Origin: Spirochaetota bacterium
Lineage (GTDB): Bacteria > Spirochaetota > UBA4802 > JAFGDQ01
DNA: 64,000 nt
Assembly: GCA_034190085.1 (NCBI GenBank)
Contig: JAXHTS010000002.1
Location: forward strand, 38,728 to 102,727
Reading direction: 5' to 3'
Numbering within the stretch: position 1 is the stretch's first letter; each line of letters starts with the position of its first letter. Of this stretch, positions 36,237 through 45,056 are shown piece by piece. The notes beneath the pieces are model-generated. The model had not been told where the DNA came from. It did no database searches and saw only the letters and a list, made by a program, of their open reading frames with translations. Position numbers and translations under genes: made by a program.

Positions 36237-37268
36237 TTATTTATGCGCAATGATTACATATAAAAAATGTATTGAGAGAATAATCAATCCTGAGATTATC
36301 ATAACACTGGATCTAACAAGCAATTTAACTACCTTTTCCCTTATCGTTGACTCAACATCTAAATAATTAGCGGATGATGTAATCCAGAAATAGATCATTA
36401 AGAGGGCTAGGCCGATATAAACCAGGCTGAAGGATAATAGCGCATCCCAAACATCCTGCAGCAGACAGAATATGCAATGATGGAAGGGCAGTTCTAAAAA
36501 GAGGGGACTGATCTTTGTATGAATAGCAAGCACAAGGAAAGTGAATAAAGAGATAATGATGAAGGTTTCAAAGATCATAAATGATTTTTTCCCAAACCAC
36601 ATAGTCTTTTTGGTTAAGTCCTCACTTTTATTGATAAATAGAAAATAGAACAACTCCCCCAATACAAAAAGCGCAAGAACATAAAAGATAAAGACCCAAG
36701 TCCATGTAGACTCTGTAATAATCTGAGGGATATCATCTCTGGGAATATCAAAGAGTGATGTGCAGCATGATACCTGTCGCGGTGGTGTTGAGAAGAAGAA
36801 TGAAGCATCTAATATTGTTTCTATAATGATCATTATTCCCAGGGGCGCAAGAAACATAAGTTTTTGCTTCATAAATGGCTGCGCAGGTGTTTGACGATCA
36901 AAATAATTTAATATTAGCCAATACCCATAAAGCGTCGCTAAAACAGGCTTGAGACCGCTTGTAACATAGGAGTAGGGAGCATTGACATTATGCACTCCTA
37001 TAAGGCACATTGCGCCAGGGATTGAGACGATCATGCTTTGAAGGGTCCAGAACCATAACGGAATCATGAGCAATCTTAAAAAAAATCCAAGTGATACAAT
37101 AGTAACAATCAAATACACCCTTTTTTCTAATCGATACTGTTCCTCTGCAGAATTACCTAAGTCCCACTTCCTCCATATATAAAAGCCATTTATGGAGGCT
37201 ACAAGGCCTAAGGCCAATGAAAGGGCTGAGCAGACAAGATATGTTATGATATAGCTATTTATAATCAT
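36237..37268 (-). CDS. Polytopic membrane protein with HHCxxC motif, NosL-cluster associated
   Basis: The protein has 343 residues with about eight or nine membrane helices (about 5-31, 50-76, 79-92, 105-120, 134-159, 190-212, 227-248, 268-290, 310-338). A conspicuous PFHHCIFCLLQ segment (H263, H264, C265, C268) lies just before helix 8, and C168-C169 form a vicinal pair in a loop. These look like metal or thiol-redox ligands at a membrane face. No named family is recognised. It is the last gene of the NosL-cytochrome/ABC cluster, 120 bases after the fusion gene, so a role in metal delivery or electron transfer is inferred. Confidence 0.7.
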   Translation of the reverse strand: MIINSYIITYLVCSALSLALGLVASINGFYIWRKWDLGNSAEEQYRLEKRVYLIVTIVSLGFFLRLLMIPLWFWTLQSMIVSIPGAMCLIGVHNVNAPYSYVTSGLKPVLATLYGYWLILNYFDRQTPAQPFMKQKLMFLAPLGIMIIIETILDASFFFSTPPRQVSCCTSLFDIPRDDIPQIITESTWTWVFIFYVLALFVLGELFYFLFINKSEDLTKKTMWFGKKSFMIFETFIIISLFTFLVLAIHTKISPLFLELPFHHCIFCLLQDVWDALLSFSLVYIGLALLMIYFWITSSANYLDVESTIREKVVKLLVRSSVMIISGLIILSIHFLYVIIAHK

Positions 37269-37388
37269 TATTTAGACTAGTCCATATGATAAAAAAGAAT
37301 TCTAAACTGACAATCTCACTACCTCTGATCTTAATAATAGTAGGGGATCAACCAATGATTCGAGTGGAATTTTTGTCAATAAAATCTG

Positions 37389-38216
37389 TCAATTGTGCTG
37401 AACCTTGTTCTTGATATTTGGCTTATCCGATCTCAGGCTCCAAATATAATTTGTGAGGGCATGAAGCTCCTTTCCCTTTATAAACCCCTTCCACGCAGGC
37501 ATCTTAAGTCTGCCTTTTTCCCTGCCTGCCATTCTTTTTGAATCCTTCCGCATCTCATCAGTTATGCTGTTTAGTATCATCTCCTTTAGCGTAGCCTTAG
37601 AATTTATATGCTGGTTAAATTCTTCAGTATTCCATCCAGGAATATACCCATTATTTGAGCCTGGATTCCTTATGCCCCCAACGCCATCAATGCCATGACA
37701 TACGAAACAGCTATTATACTCCGCAACAATCCTGCCCAATTTTTTCATCTTCTTCACCCTCTGCTTAATCATTTTCGTATCATCAGACATATAAACCTCT
37801 GTTGATCTTAATGCACCCTTAAAGTCTGTCAACTCGCCCCCATGTTTTTTTTGGAATTTCTGAGCCTCTCTCCTTGTATTGAAAGCGAGTCTGCTTACAC
37901 TGGACATTACCCCAGTGATATCGCTTCCTACAATGAAAAAGGCCTTATTCGCATCCATAAGGTTTCCTGTATTGTAATCTGCCACCCTTATATCCTTTAC
38001 ATTATTATTTTTTATTATTATTGCTGCACAATGAATGCTGCATGTATATCTTCGGCTTCCATCATCAAGGGTTAGAGTATATCGTGTGAGTCTATATTTC
38101 TGTAAATCCATTGCGCATAGGGTGCACCATCTCTGTGCCTGTAATTTCTGTATTGATATTAATGGAATAATCATTAATAATATTATGAATATTATTGCCT
38201 TGCCTTTTGTATCCAT
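37389..38216 (-). CDS. NosL-like domain fused to a c-type cytochrome
   Basis: The protein has 275 residues with an N-terminal signal or anchor (about 6-27). The NosL-like domain (about 28-145) has C31-x2-C34-x-M36 (CTLCAM) and a second pair C59, C63, with KAFFIVGS and a YxTxxEAxxFxxxxGG-like segment. A helical linker leads to a class I cytochrome c (about 158-265) with heme motif C170-F-V-C173-H174 and a likely axial Met at M239 (LKMPAW). NosL binds Cu(I) in nitrous-oxide-reductase maturation. I infer a periplasmic metallochaperone joined to an electron carrier. No nosZ is in the window. Confidence 0.85.
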   Translation of the reverse strand: MDTKGKAIIFIILLMIIPLISIQKLQAQRWCTLCAMDLQKYRLTRYTLTLDDGSRRYTCSIHCAAIIIKNNNVKDIRVADYNTGNLMDANKAFFIVGSDITGVMSSVSRLAFNTRREAQKFQKKHGGELTDFKGALRSTEVYMSDDTKMIKQRVKKMKKLGRIVAEYNSCFVCHGIDGVGGIRNPGSNNGYIPGWNTEEFNQHINSKATLKEMILNSITDEMRKDSKRMAGREKGRLKMPAWKGFIKGKELHALTNYIWSLRSDKPNIKNKVQHN

Positions 38217-38236
38217 TTTATATTCCCCTTTTCCTC

Positions 38237-38941
38237 TTATTCATTTGCTCCTATTTCCCCTTCTTCAGTTGAGGAAGAGCATATCTCGCCCGATTGAAAA
38301 TAATATTTTTCATCTACCAGGTCAGCCATGTATTGTTGTTCATCATGAGATGTAGTAATAATTGTCTTACCTCTCTTTTTTAGATCCGTTAGGATATCTA
38401 CAACCAACCTGATATGCCCTGAATCGATATTAGACAGGGGTTCATCAGCAAGAATTATATCCGGATCATTTATAAGAGCCCGCGCTATGGCAGCCCGTTG
38501 CTGTTCCCCACCGCTAAGCTCATTGGCCATGAAATCCGCCCTTGTCTCAAGATTCAACTCCCGTAAAATATTCATTGCCTTTTCTCTTCGTATCCGATCA
38601 GGAATGCCCATTACAGAGAGAACAAGTGACACATTTTCCCAAGTCCTGTATCCTGGGAGAAGATTGAATTGCTGAAAGATAAAACCGATCCTCTCTCTCC
38701 TAATTTGTGAGAGGAAGTGATCAGGGAAGTGGGATATCTCCTGATTATCGAGCCATAGTCGTCCGCTGGAGATCCTGATCAGACAACCGATGATATTTAA
38801 GAGGGTGGTCTTGCCTGATCCAGATGGCCCACTTAGCATAACAAACTCACCTTTCCCGATTCTAAGTGTTATGTTGTTAAGCGCCCTAACCTTAATTTTA
38901 CCCGATTGATATTTTTTTGTTATATTCTCTAAACTTATCAT
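38237..38941 (-). CDS. ABC transporter ATP-binding protein (MacB/LolD type)
   Basis: The protein has 234 residues, a single ABC domain. Walker A GPSGSGKTT lies at about 39-47, Q-loop IFQQFNLLPGYRTWENV at about 91-107, signature LSGGEQQR at about 142-149, Walker B ILADEP at about 161-167 and the H-loop TSHDEQ near 197. The LolD/MacB-type Q-loop agrees with the FtsX-family permease encoded 21 bases upstream. Such pairs act as mechanotransmitters on periplasmic partners rather than as classic pumps. It lies 20 bases upstream of the NosL-cytochrome fusion, in the same operon. Confidence 0.92.
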   Translation of the reverse strand: MISLENITKKYQSGKIKVRALNNITLRIGKGEFVMLSGPSGSGKTTLLNIIGCLIRISSGRLWLDNQEISHFPDHFLSQIRRERIGFIFQQFNLLPGYRTWENVSLVLSVMGIPDRIRREKAMNILRELNLETRADFMANELSGGEQQRAAIARALINDPDIILADEPLSNIDSGHIRLVVDILTDLKKRGKTIITTSHDEQQYMADLVDEKYYFQSGEICSSSTEEGEIGANE

Positions 38942-38962
38942 ATAAATTCTATAAAGAGTAGG

Positions 38963-40150
38963 TCACCCTCTTATTGCATAATCAGGATCAATAACACCTG
39001 CCAGCCATGCAGGAATGGCGCTTACCCCCATAAGGGGTAAAATGCCCAAAATATAAAGAAGCACAATCGATTGGAGATCGCATTGTACAGGAACGGGAAA
39101 TTTGGGATATATGCTTGCACACCCCAAACAATAACCAGAGATCCCAGGAGTGCCTAAAAGCGCATAGACAAACCCCAGCAGCACACCTATTGAAGTGCCT
39201 CCAAGGCCGAGAATCAAGCTCTCCATCATTCTCATCTCAATAATCTCACCAGTTTGCCATCCAATGGCCTTTAGAATCCCAATCTCCCTGCTGATATCTA
39301 CGCTGATATGAGATGCCTGTGCCCAGACCAACAGAAGGATGGCCACCAACAATATAAGCCACATAGCCTGAAATGTCCCACCCCGACGTCCAAAAGCCTC
39401 CTTTACCAGATCGGTTAGGGCCTTGCTCGTCATAACCCGTGTATTCTTGATCCCTGTTATCTCCCATGCTACCATATCAGCATTCTCAGGACTGTCAGTA
39501 TAGACCAATAGGTCTGATGCCTTATCTCTTTTATAACCAAAAAAGGATCTCGCATCATCAATGGATGTTATCATTAGATCTGTGCTATAAACCTGCACTG
39601 TTTTTTTCAAGATTCCTATCACCTCAAAATCGCCCTTATTGCCGAGAGTATCCTCAATCTGAAGCCTGTCACCAACATCGGCATTAAAGCTAAAAGCCAC
39701 ACCTTCCCCTAACACAACCTTGTTTCTATCCCCAGGTAACAGAAAAAATCCATCCTCAATTGTCCATGGGAAGTGTTGATCATGAATCAAGCGCTTAAGA
39801 TCCAGTCCCATCATGGTATACGCAGAATCATTGCCATCAATCTTTAGAGGAAGATATCCCCAAACCCTTGGAATCACGCGTTTAACGTGGGGAATTTTTT
39901 CTATCTTAGCAAGTATATTAAGATCAATCTTCCCAACACGTCCAGCATCAATACCCTGAACAGTAATATCTGGAAGATATGCCCTGGCAATCTCTGCGTC
40001 CCTTAAAAACCCACCCCTTGTGAACATCATAAAAGAAGAAGTGGCCATAATAAGGCCTAAAGGGATTATGATAGCCAGAGACTTGGCTTTATAGCGCCTA
40101 AGATTTTGTGCTGCCATAATCCATAGGTTAATATGCTTTGCAATATTCAC
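38963..40150 (-). CDS. ABC transporter permease, FtsX/MacB family
   Basis: The protein has 395 residues with the MacB layout: N-terminal membrane helix (about 25-45), a large periplasmic domain (about 46-265), then three C-terminal helices (about 268-288, 315-335, 365-385). SREIGILKAIGW is the conserved FtsX coupling helix. The start is a GTG overlapping the preceding gene stop as GTGA, so translation is coupled. With the ATPase at 38237 it forms one transporter; given the genes around it I infer a role in maturation or export of a periplasmic or outer-membrane metalloprotein. Confidence 0.9.
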   Translation of the reverse strand: MNIAKHINLWIMAAQNLRRYKAKSLAIIIPLGLIMATSSFMMFTRGGFLRDAEIARAYLPDITVQGIDAGRVGKIDLNILAKIEKIPHVKRVIPRVWGYLPLKIDGNDSAYTMMGLDLKRLIHDQHFPWTIEDGFFLLPGDRNKVVLGEGVAFSFNADVGDRLQIEDTLGNKGDFEVIGILKKTVQVYSTDLMITSIDDARSFFGYKRDKASDLLVYTDSPENADMVAWEITGIKNTRVMTSKALTDLVKEAFGRRGGTFQAMWLILLVAILLLVWAQASHISVDISREIGILKAIGWQTGEIIEMRMMESLILGLGGTSIGVLLGFVYALLGTPGISGYCLGCASIYPKFPVPVQCDLQSIVLLYILGILPLMGVSAIPAWLAGVIDPDYAIRG

Positions 40151-40485
40151 GGTTGTTTTTTAACCACCTTGATTGTATAGACCTTCTCGGAAATAACTCC
40201 TATTGTAGCAATCACATCACAATCAGAATGAAAGCAGAATCCCCCGGGCAGTTCGCTTCTCCGCGCATAAATTCCATCAGTAAGATTTCTTGATGTGCAG
40301 CATTGAGCAATAATTGGGATAGCGGGTACGCCCAAAGTCCAAACTAGTGCCATCCTCATTTTTGTGTCCTCGGATCGCTGATAATTCGTTGAGATATGAT
40401 AATTATAGAGATACAGAGCTATAAAAATAATAATAATTATAAAAATTCTAATGAGGTATTTCTCTTTGAAGAGTTGAAGGATCAT
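40147..40485 (-). CDS. Small single-span membrane protein with four cysteines
   Basis: The protein has 112 residues. A membrane helix (about 11-28) leaves a C-terminal domain outside the cytosol. It contains C62-C63 (QCCTSRN) and C84-x4-C89 (CFHSDC) with H86 close by, a pattern that suggests metal or disulfide chemistry. No family is recognised. It is the first gene of the cluster and overlaps the FtsX-type permease by four bases, which ties it to this system. Confidence 0.65.
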   Translation of the reverse strand: MILQLFKEKYLIRIFIIIIIFIALYLYNYHISTNYQRSEDTKMRMALVWTLGVPAIPIIAQCCTSRNLTDGIYARRSELPGGFCFHSDCDVIATIGVISEKVYTIKVVKKQP

Positions 40486-40744
40486 TTGCTATTCTCAAGT
40501 TTATTAATTAACATATATTAAAGGCAATTGATTAGAAACGAAATCAAATGCTATCCAATAAACCTATTAAAACTTTGGATCATTTCACTCATCAGGTAAT
40601 TAGTCAATATCCAATCATCTATACTTCACCTTCCACTGGGGAATTGGGTGTGTTCCCCGTAATATTTGTGGGGAGAAGTCAAGATTCAAAATCCAGAGAA
40701 AAGATAAATCCTTATCATTAGCATACGTCGGATAGAGACAATGC

Positions 40745-41875
40745 CTACTGCTTCCATTGGCGCCAGGCAATAAAAGAACCAATAGATAAAAAAACTAATC
40801 CCATACCAACAAGGGTCACTGCCTGTGGCCATAGAATCTCAAAGCCGATACCCTTTTGAAAGATACCGCTAGCAGCTATGATAAAGTTTGTTGTTGGTAG
40901 GTATAAGGCTACTTTATACAAAACAGGGGGTAAATTATCCAAGGGCGCAAGAATACCGGCCATTGCTATTAAAGAAAACCATACAGCAAATGCCATGAGG
41001 ATTGCCTGAATCATGTTCTGACAGATTGTCCCTAATAGAATGCCAATACCCGTCATCCCAATTAAAAAAAAAGCCATAAATGCAAAAAAAGTAAAAACAT
41101 TTCCTCTGCATGGAACGTCAAACCAGATTATCGTATAAAAGGAGAAGATAGTCGCGATCATAGCAATGATAAATGGGGCAATAACTTTAGCGAGTAGGAG
41201 TTCCCATGAATGAACAGGGGTAACCAAAAGTTGGTCAATTGTTCCCCTCTCCTTCTCTCTCACAAGTGCCGCTGATGAAAGAATAAGGGATCCCATAAGG
41301 GCACCAATCACGACATGATAGATCACTACATAATAAATACCCTCCATCTCTTGATTGAAAAATGTTCGTAAATGATTTATTATACCTGGAGGGTGGGTAA
41401 TCGCAACACCAGCACTATTCAGTCGCTTTACTAAAATTTCCTGATTGTAAGTGCCGATAATTCGCTTTGCAAACCCAATTCCCTGACCTGCTTGAATAAC
41501 ATCTGTGCCGTCTACAATGAATTGTAATGAAGCAGATTTATTGCTAGAGAGATTGCGTGTAAATTCAGGTGGAATTATCAATCCGACATCTGCCCTGCCG
41601 CTTATAATTTTACTCTCAACATCTTCAAGCGTAGAAGCAAAGGATTCAAATCTAAAATACTCATTGGATGTAAATCGTTCGACAAGATCACGACTCTTCG
41701 CTGTCTTGTTCATATCTAAAACTACAGTATCAAGGTCCTTTACATCAAAAATATAATTATATCCGCATAATATAATACATATTGTAAAAAAATACAGAAT
41801 AATAAGCATAGATACATAATCACGGTAAAACTGTATAAATTCTTTTTTTATTAATCCAATTAGACGTCTAAACAT
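40745..41875 (-). CDS. ABC-2 type transporter permease (YbhR/YhhJ-like), second of pair
   Basis: The protein has 376 residues with the ABC-2 layout: first helix about 20-40, a periplasmic loop about 45-175, and five helices from about 180 to 370. The conserved LVREKERGTIDQLLVTP segment (about 204-220) marks the coupling region. It closes the efflux operon tolC-hlyD-ATPase-permease-permease, ten bases after the paired permease. Homologues export drugs or cations; the substrate is unknown. A good AGGGA ribosome site is present. Confidence 0.92.
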   Translation of the reverse strand: MFRRLIGLIKKEFIQFYRDYVSMLIILYFFTICIILCGYNYIFDVKDLDTVVLDMNKTAKSRDLVERFTSNEYFRFESFASTLEDVESKIISGRADVGLIIPPEFTRNLSSNKSASLQFIVDGTDVIQAGQGIGFAKRIIGTYNQEILVKRLNSAGVAITHPPGIINHLRTFFNQEMEGIYYVVIYHVVIGALMGSLILSSAALVREKERGTIDQLLVTPVHSWELLLAKVIAPFIIAMIATIFSFYTIIWFDVPCRGNVFTFFAFMAFFLIGMTGIGILLGTICQNMIQAILMAFAVWFSLIAMAGILAPLDNLPPVLYKVALYLPTTNFIIAASGIFQKGIGFEILWPQAVTLVGMGLVFLSIGSFIAWRQWKQ

Positions 41876-41885
41876 ATAAGTATCC

Positions 41886-43115
41886 CTATATTTTTTTATC
41901 TCTGATCCGCCATGCGCATATTGAAAAAATGATTGTACAATAGATAATTAGAGAGAGTGCATCCTTCCAATAGCCGAAGAGACTAGCCCCTTTAAGAATT
42001 TCAGCTCTGCTGATACCAGTGTAATGTTGAGCAGGAAAAATATATGAATAGAGCCGCCATCCCTCTGGCATATTGTCTATTCGAGCATTAATATCTGAAA
42101 ATAAAATTGCGGGCATAAGGGTGAAGAGAACAGCAAATAGCATTGCAGTAAGCTGACTATTGGTTAATGTTGAGATAAAGAAGCCAATTGCCACAGAGGC
42201 AAATATCATTAATAAAGTAAACAATGAGAATGTGATTATGTTCCCCCTGAATGGAACATTAAAATACCATAATCCAAAGAAAATAATTACAATAAAATCT
42301 ATAGTAAGAATGATAACATAAGGAGTCATTTTACCTGCAATGTATTCATAGGGTTTTATTGGAGAGGCAAATATCTGCTGAATGGATCCCGATTCCTTTT
42401 CCCTTACAATTGCTAAGGCTGCCAAAATTGGCACAAAGGCCATTATGGCAAGACTGAACATGCTGGCAACCGCTGAAATAATATCACTTATGGATTGATT
42501 ATACCAGGACCTGGCATCCAGGGATATGGGTTCTAGATTTATATTTTGTCCATACTTCTTCATTAATGCTGTAGTCATTTCTATTGAATATGAGGCATTG
42601 ATGCCGCTGATATAATTTATAATGGTACTAGCTGTAAGTGTTTCGGACCCATCAACAAGTGTCTGAACATTAGCTGGACGATTCTCATGGATGCTTCGTG
42701 AGAAACCAGGCGGAATAACGATTGAACAGCGGGTAGTCCCTTTTGATAAAAGCTCTTTAGCTTGAGTATAGTTAGCTAAGTTATATTTGATATGGAAAAA
42801 AGGAGTATTATCAATTGTTGTAATATAATTTCTACTCTCCTGACTCTGATCCATATCTAAAACCGCAAGGGGCAAATTATTCATTTCTAACCTGAAACAG
42901 TAACCACACAAAAAAAGCAACTGCAATGGCATAGCAAGCGCCACTCCAAGGCTTAATGGATCTCTAAAGATATGTAGAAATTCAGCCCTCATGACCGTCC
43001 ATGTCCTTTGCAGGTTTATATTTTCGACCCTCTCTCTTATTACAGTCCAATATTCCTTTATTTTAGCTGGTAGAGATTCCAAAATCTTTTCTATCCATAT
43101 TCTATTGTCGCTCAA
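41886..43115 (-). CDS. ABC-2 type transporter permease (YbhS-like), first of pair
   Basis: The protein has 409 residues. A charged N-terminal cytosolic stretch of about 40 residues precedes the first helix (about 55-75). A periplasmic domain runs about 78-215, then five helices with the coupling motif IVREKESGSIQQIFASP (about 238-254). The start is TTG, supported by GAGGGGG eight bases upstream. It pairs with the permease at 40745 and with the tandem ATPase. The longer N-terminus distinguishes it from its partner. Confidence 0.92.
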   Translation of the reverse strand: MSDNRIWIEKILESLPAKIKEYWTVIRERVENINLQRTWTVMRAEFLHIFRDPLSLGVALAMPLQLLFLCGYCFRLEMNNLPLAVLDMDQSQESRNYITTIDNTPFFHIKYNLANYTQAKELLSKGTTRCSIVIPPGFSRSIHENRPANVQTLVDGSETLTASTIINYISGINASYSIEMTTALMKKYGQNINLEPISLDARSWYNQSISDIISAVASMFSLAIMAFVPILAALAIVREKESGSIQQIFASPIKPYEYIAGKMTPYVIILTIDFIVIIFFGLWYFNVPFRGNIITFSLFTLLMIFASVAIGFFISTLTNSQLTAMLFAVLFTLMPAILFSDINARIDNMPEGWRLYSYIFPAQHYTGISRAEILKGASLFGYWKDALSLIIYCTIIFSICAWRIRDKKI

Positions 43116-43133
43116 AATAACACCCCCTCATTA

Positions 43134-45056
43134 CTAATCTTGATTGCTTTCCAATACATGATAAATGAATACATCCTCAATTGATGGCATAATGCTGATA
43201 ATTTTATCAACATCTATCCCTTCCGCTTTGAGGTAACCCTTAGTAAGCTTTTTCTTCTCTTTTGATGAGATATGTATCTTATCCCCATATAGGGCAGCCT
43301 GATATACAATATCATTGGAGGACAACTTATCAAAGGTATCAGAAACTGAAGAAGAGGTGATCTCATAAAAATTGGCATTTATATCATTCTTCAGCTCCTC
43401 AGGAGTACCGAGAGCTATAAGCTTAGCAGCATTCATCAGACCAAGTATGTTGCAGCGCTCAGCCTCATCCATGAAATGAGTAGTGACAATTATAGTAATC
43501 CCCTCTTCTGCAAAGCGATGAATAACATCCCAGAAATCTATTCTGGAGGCTGGATCAACTCCGGAAGTAGGTTCATCCAAAAAGAGAACCGGGGGTTGAT
43601 GCATTACAGCAGTTCCTAAGGCAAGTTTCTGTTTCCAGCCGCCGGAAAGCTCGCTGGTTAAATATTTTTCCATCCCCTTGAGTCCAGCAAGCTCAATCAC
43701 CCACTCTTTTCTTTTCTTTTTTTCTTTTCTACTGATACCATAAATACTTCCATAAAAGTTCAGATTCTGCTCCACTGTTAAATCTGGATAGAGGGAAAAG
43801 AGTTGAGACATGTAACCAATCTGGCTCTTTACTAAACGCGCCTGAGTTGTAATATTGTAACCCGCAACGGTTGCAACCCCTGATGTCGGAGGCAAGAGAC
43901 CACATAGCATCTTAATCGTAGTAGTCTTTCCAGCCCCATTTGGCCCAAGAAGACCAAAAACAGTGCCAGTATTCACCTCAAAACTAACATTATCTACAGC
44001 AGTGAAATCGCCAAACTTTTTTACTATTTCTGTTAAAACAATAGATTTTTCACCCAAATTAGGGTGTTTGAAGGACATCCAGGGCTTTTCATCCTTCTGA
44101 TCCTCATCCTCGCTTAACAGGCAGAGAAAGACATCATCCATGTTGGGCGACACCTCTCTGCACTCATCAATAAGAACCTTATTGCTCTGCATATCATTTC
44201 TGATCCCTGATATCTCCTCATCCACATCGTCCAGGTATACCCTGATCCTATCGCCAAACACCTGTCCGCTCGTGGAAAGCTCCTCCCTCAACACCCGGCA
44301 TGCCTGGTTGATGTTGCTGGCCCTAAAGGAGCAGACTTTTTGTTTCATCAATTTCTTTAAATTGGAGGGACTGTCACAAGCTATAACCCTCCCATTCTGC
44401 ATCAGGGCTACGCGATGACATCGCTCAGCCTCATCCATATATGGAGTAGAGATGATTACAGTAATACCCTGAATAATAAATTCATATAGAATTTTCCATA
44501 GTTCTGTGCGAGAGAGGGGATCAACTCCGGTTGTGGGCTCATCAAGTATTAAAACCTTGGGATGGTGTATAAGCGCACAGCTTAAGGCGAGCTTTTTCTT
44601 CATTCCTCCTGACAAGGCGGCAGCTCGACGATTACGAAAGGGTTCCATTCTCGAAAAGCGGAGCAATCTTTTTTTTTGTCGTTCGCGAAGATCCTCAGGA
44701 ATACAGCGTATATCGGCCATAAAATTTATATTCTCTTCAACAGTCATATCTAAATAGAGGGAAAAATCCTGAGACATATAGCCAATGATTGAACGAATCG
44801 TCTCCGGCTCTTTCTCCACATCGTGGCCACCAATGAAGATCAATCCTGATGTCGGCTCCAATATCCCACAGAGCATCTGGATTGTTGTGGTCTTACCAGC
44901 TCCATCCGAACCCAGCAATCCAAATATTTCACCCTGTTTAATCTCGAGATTAAGATCATCCACCGCAGTAACATTTCTGTACTTTTTGGATAGACTCTCA
45001 ATTATAACTTCTTTATCTTTTAATTTTGCTAAACTCACGATTTTTCTATTTCCCAC
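43134..45056 (-). CDS. Tandem ABC ATPase of an ABC-2 exporter (YbhF/RbbA-like)
   Basis: The protein has 640 residues, two fused ABC domains. The first (about 15-250) has Walker A GSDGAGKTTT, where Asp replaces the usual Asn, signature LSGGMKKK and ILDEPTTGVDP. The second (about 340-575) has GPNGAGKTTT, LSGGWKQK and FLDEPTSGVDP. Each is followed by a small regulatory tail (residues 250-330 and 575-640). It has no membrane part, unlike RbbA, and matches YbhF. Start is GTG 45056, overlapping hlyD by 22 bases; a GTG at 45038 is an alternative. It powers both permeases. Confidence 0.93.
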   Translation of the reverse strand: MGNRKIVSLAKLKDKEVIIESLSKKYRNVTAVDDLNLEIKQGEIFGLLGSDGAGKTTTIQMLCGILEPTSGLIFIGGHDVEKEPETIRSIIGYMSQDFSLYLDMTVEENINFMADIRCIPEDLRERQKKRLLRFSRMEPFRNRRAAALSGGMKKKLALSCALIHHPKVLILDEPTTGVDPLSRTELWKILYEFIIQGITVIISTPYMDEAERCHRVALMQNGRVIACDSPSNLKKLMKQKVCSFRASNINQACRVLREELSTSGQVFGDRIRVYLDDVDEEISGIRNDMQSNKVLIDECREVSPNMDDVFLCLLSEDEDQKDEKPWMSFKHPNLGEKSIVLTEIVKKFGDFTAVDNVSFEVNTGTVFGLLGPNGAGKTTTIKMLCGLLPPTSGVATVAGYNITTQARLVKSQIGYMSQLFSLYPDLTVEQNLNFYGSIYGISRKEKKKRKEWVIELAGLKGMEKYLTSELSGGWKQKLALGTAVMHQPPVLFLDEPTSGVDPASRIDFWDVIHRFAEEGITIIVTTHFMDEAERCNILGLMNAAKLIALGTPEELKNDINANFYEITSSSVSDTFDKLSSNDIVYQAALYGDKIHISSKEKKKLTKGYLKAEGIDVDKIISIMPSIEDVFIYHVLESNQD

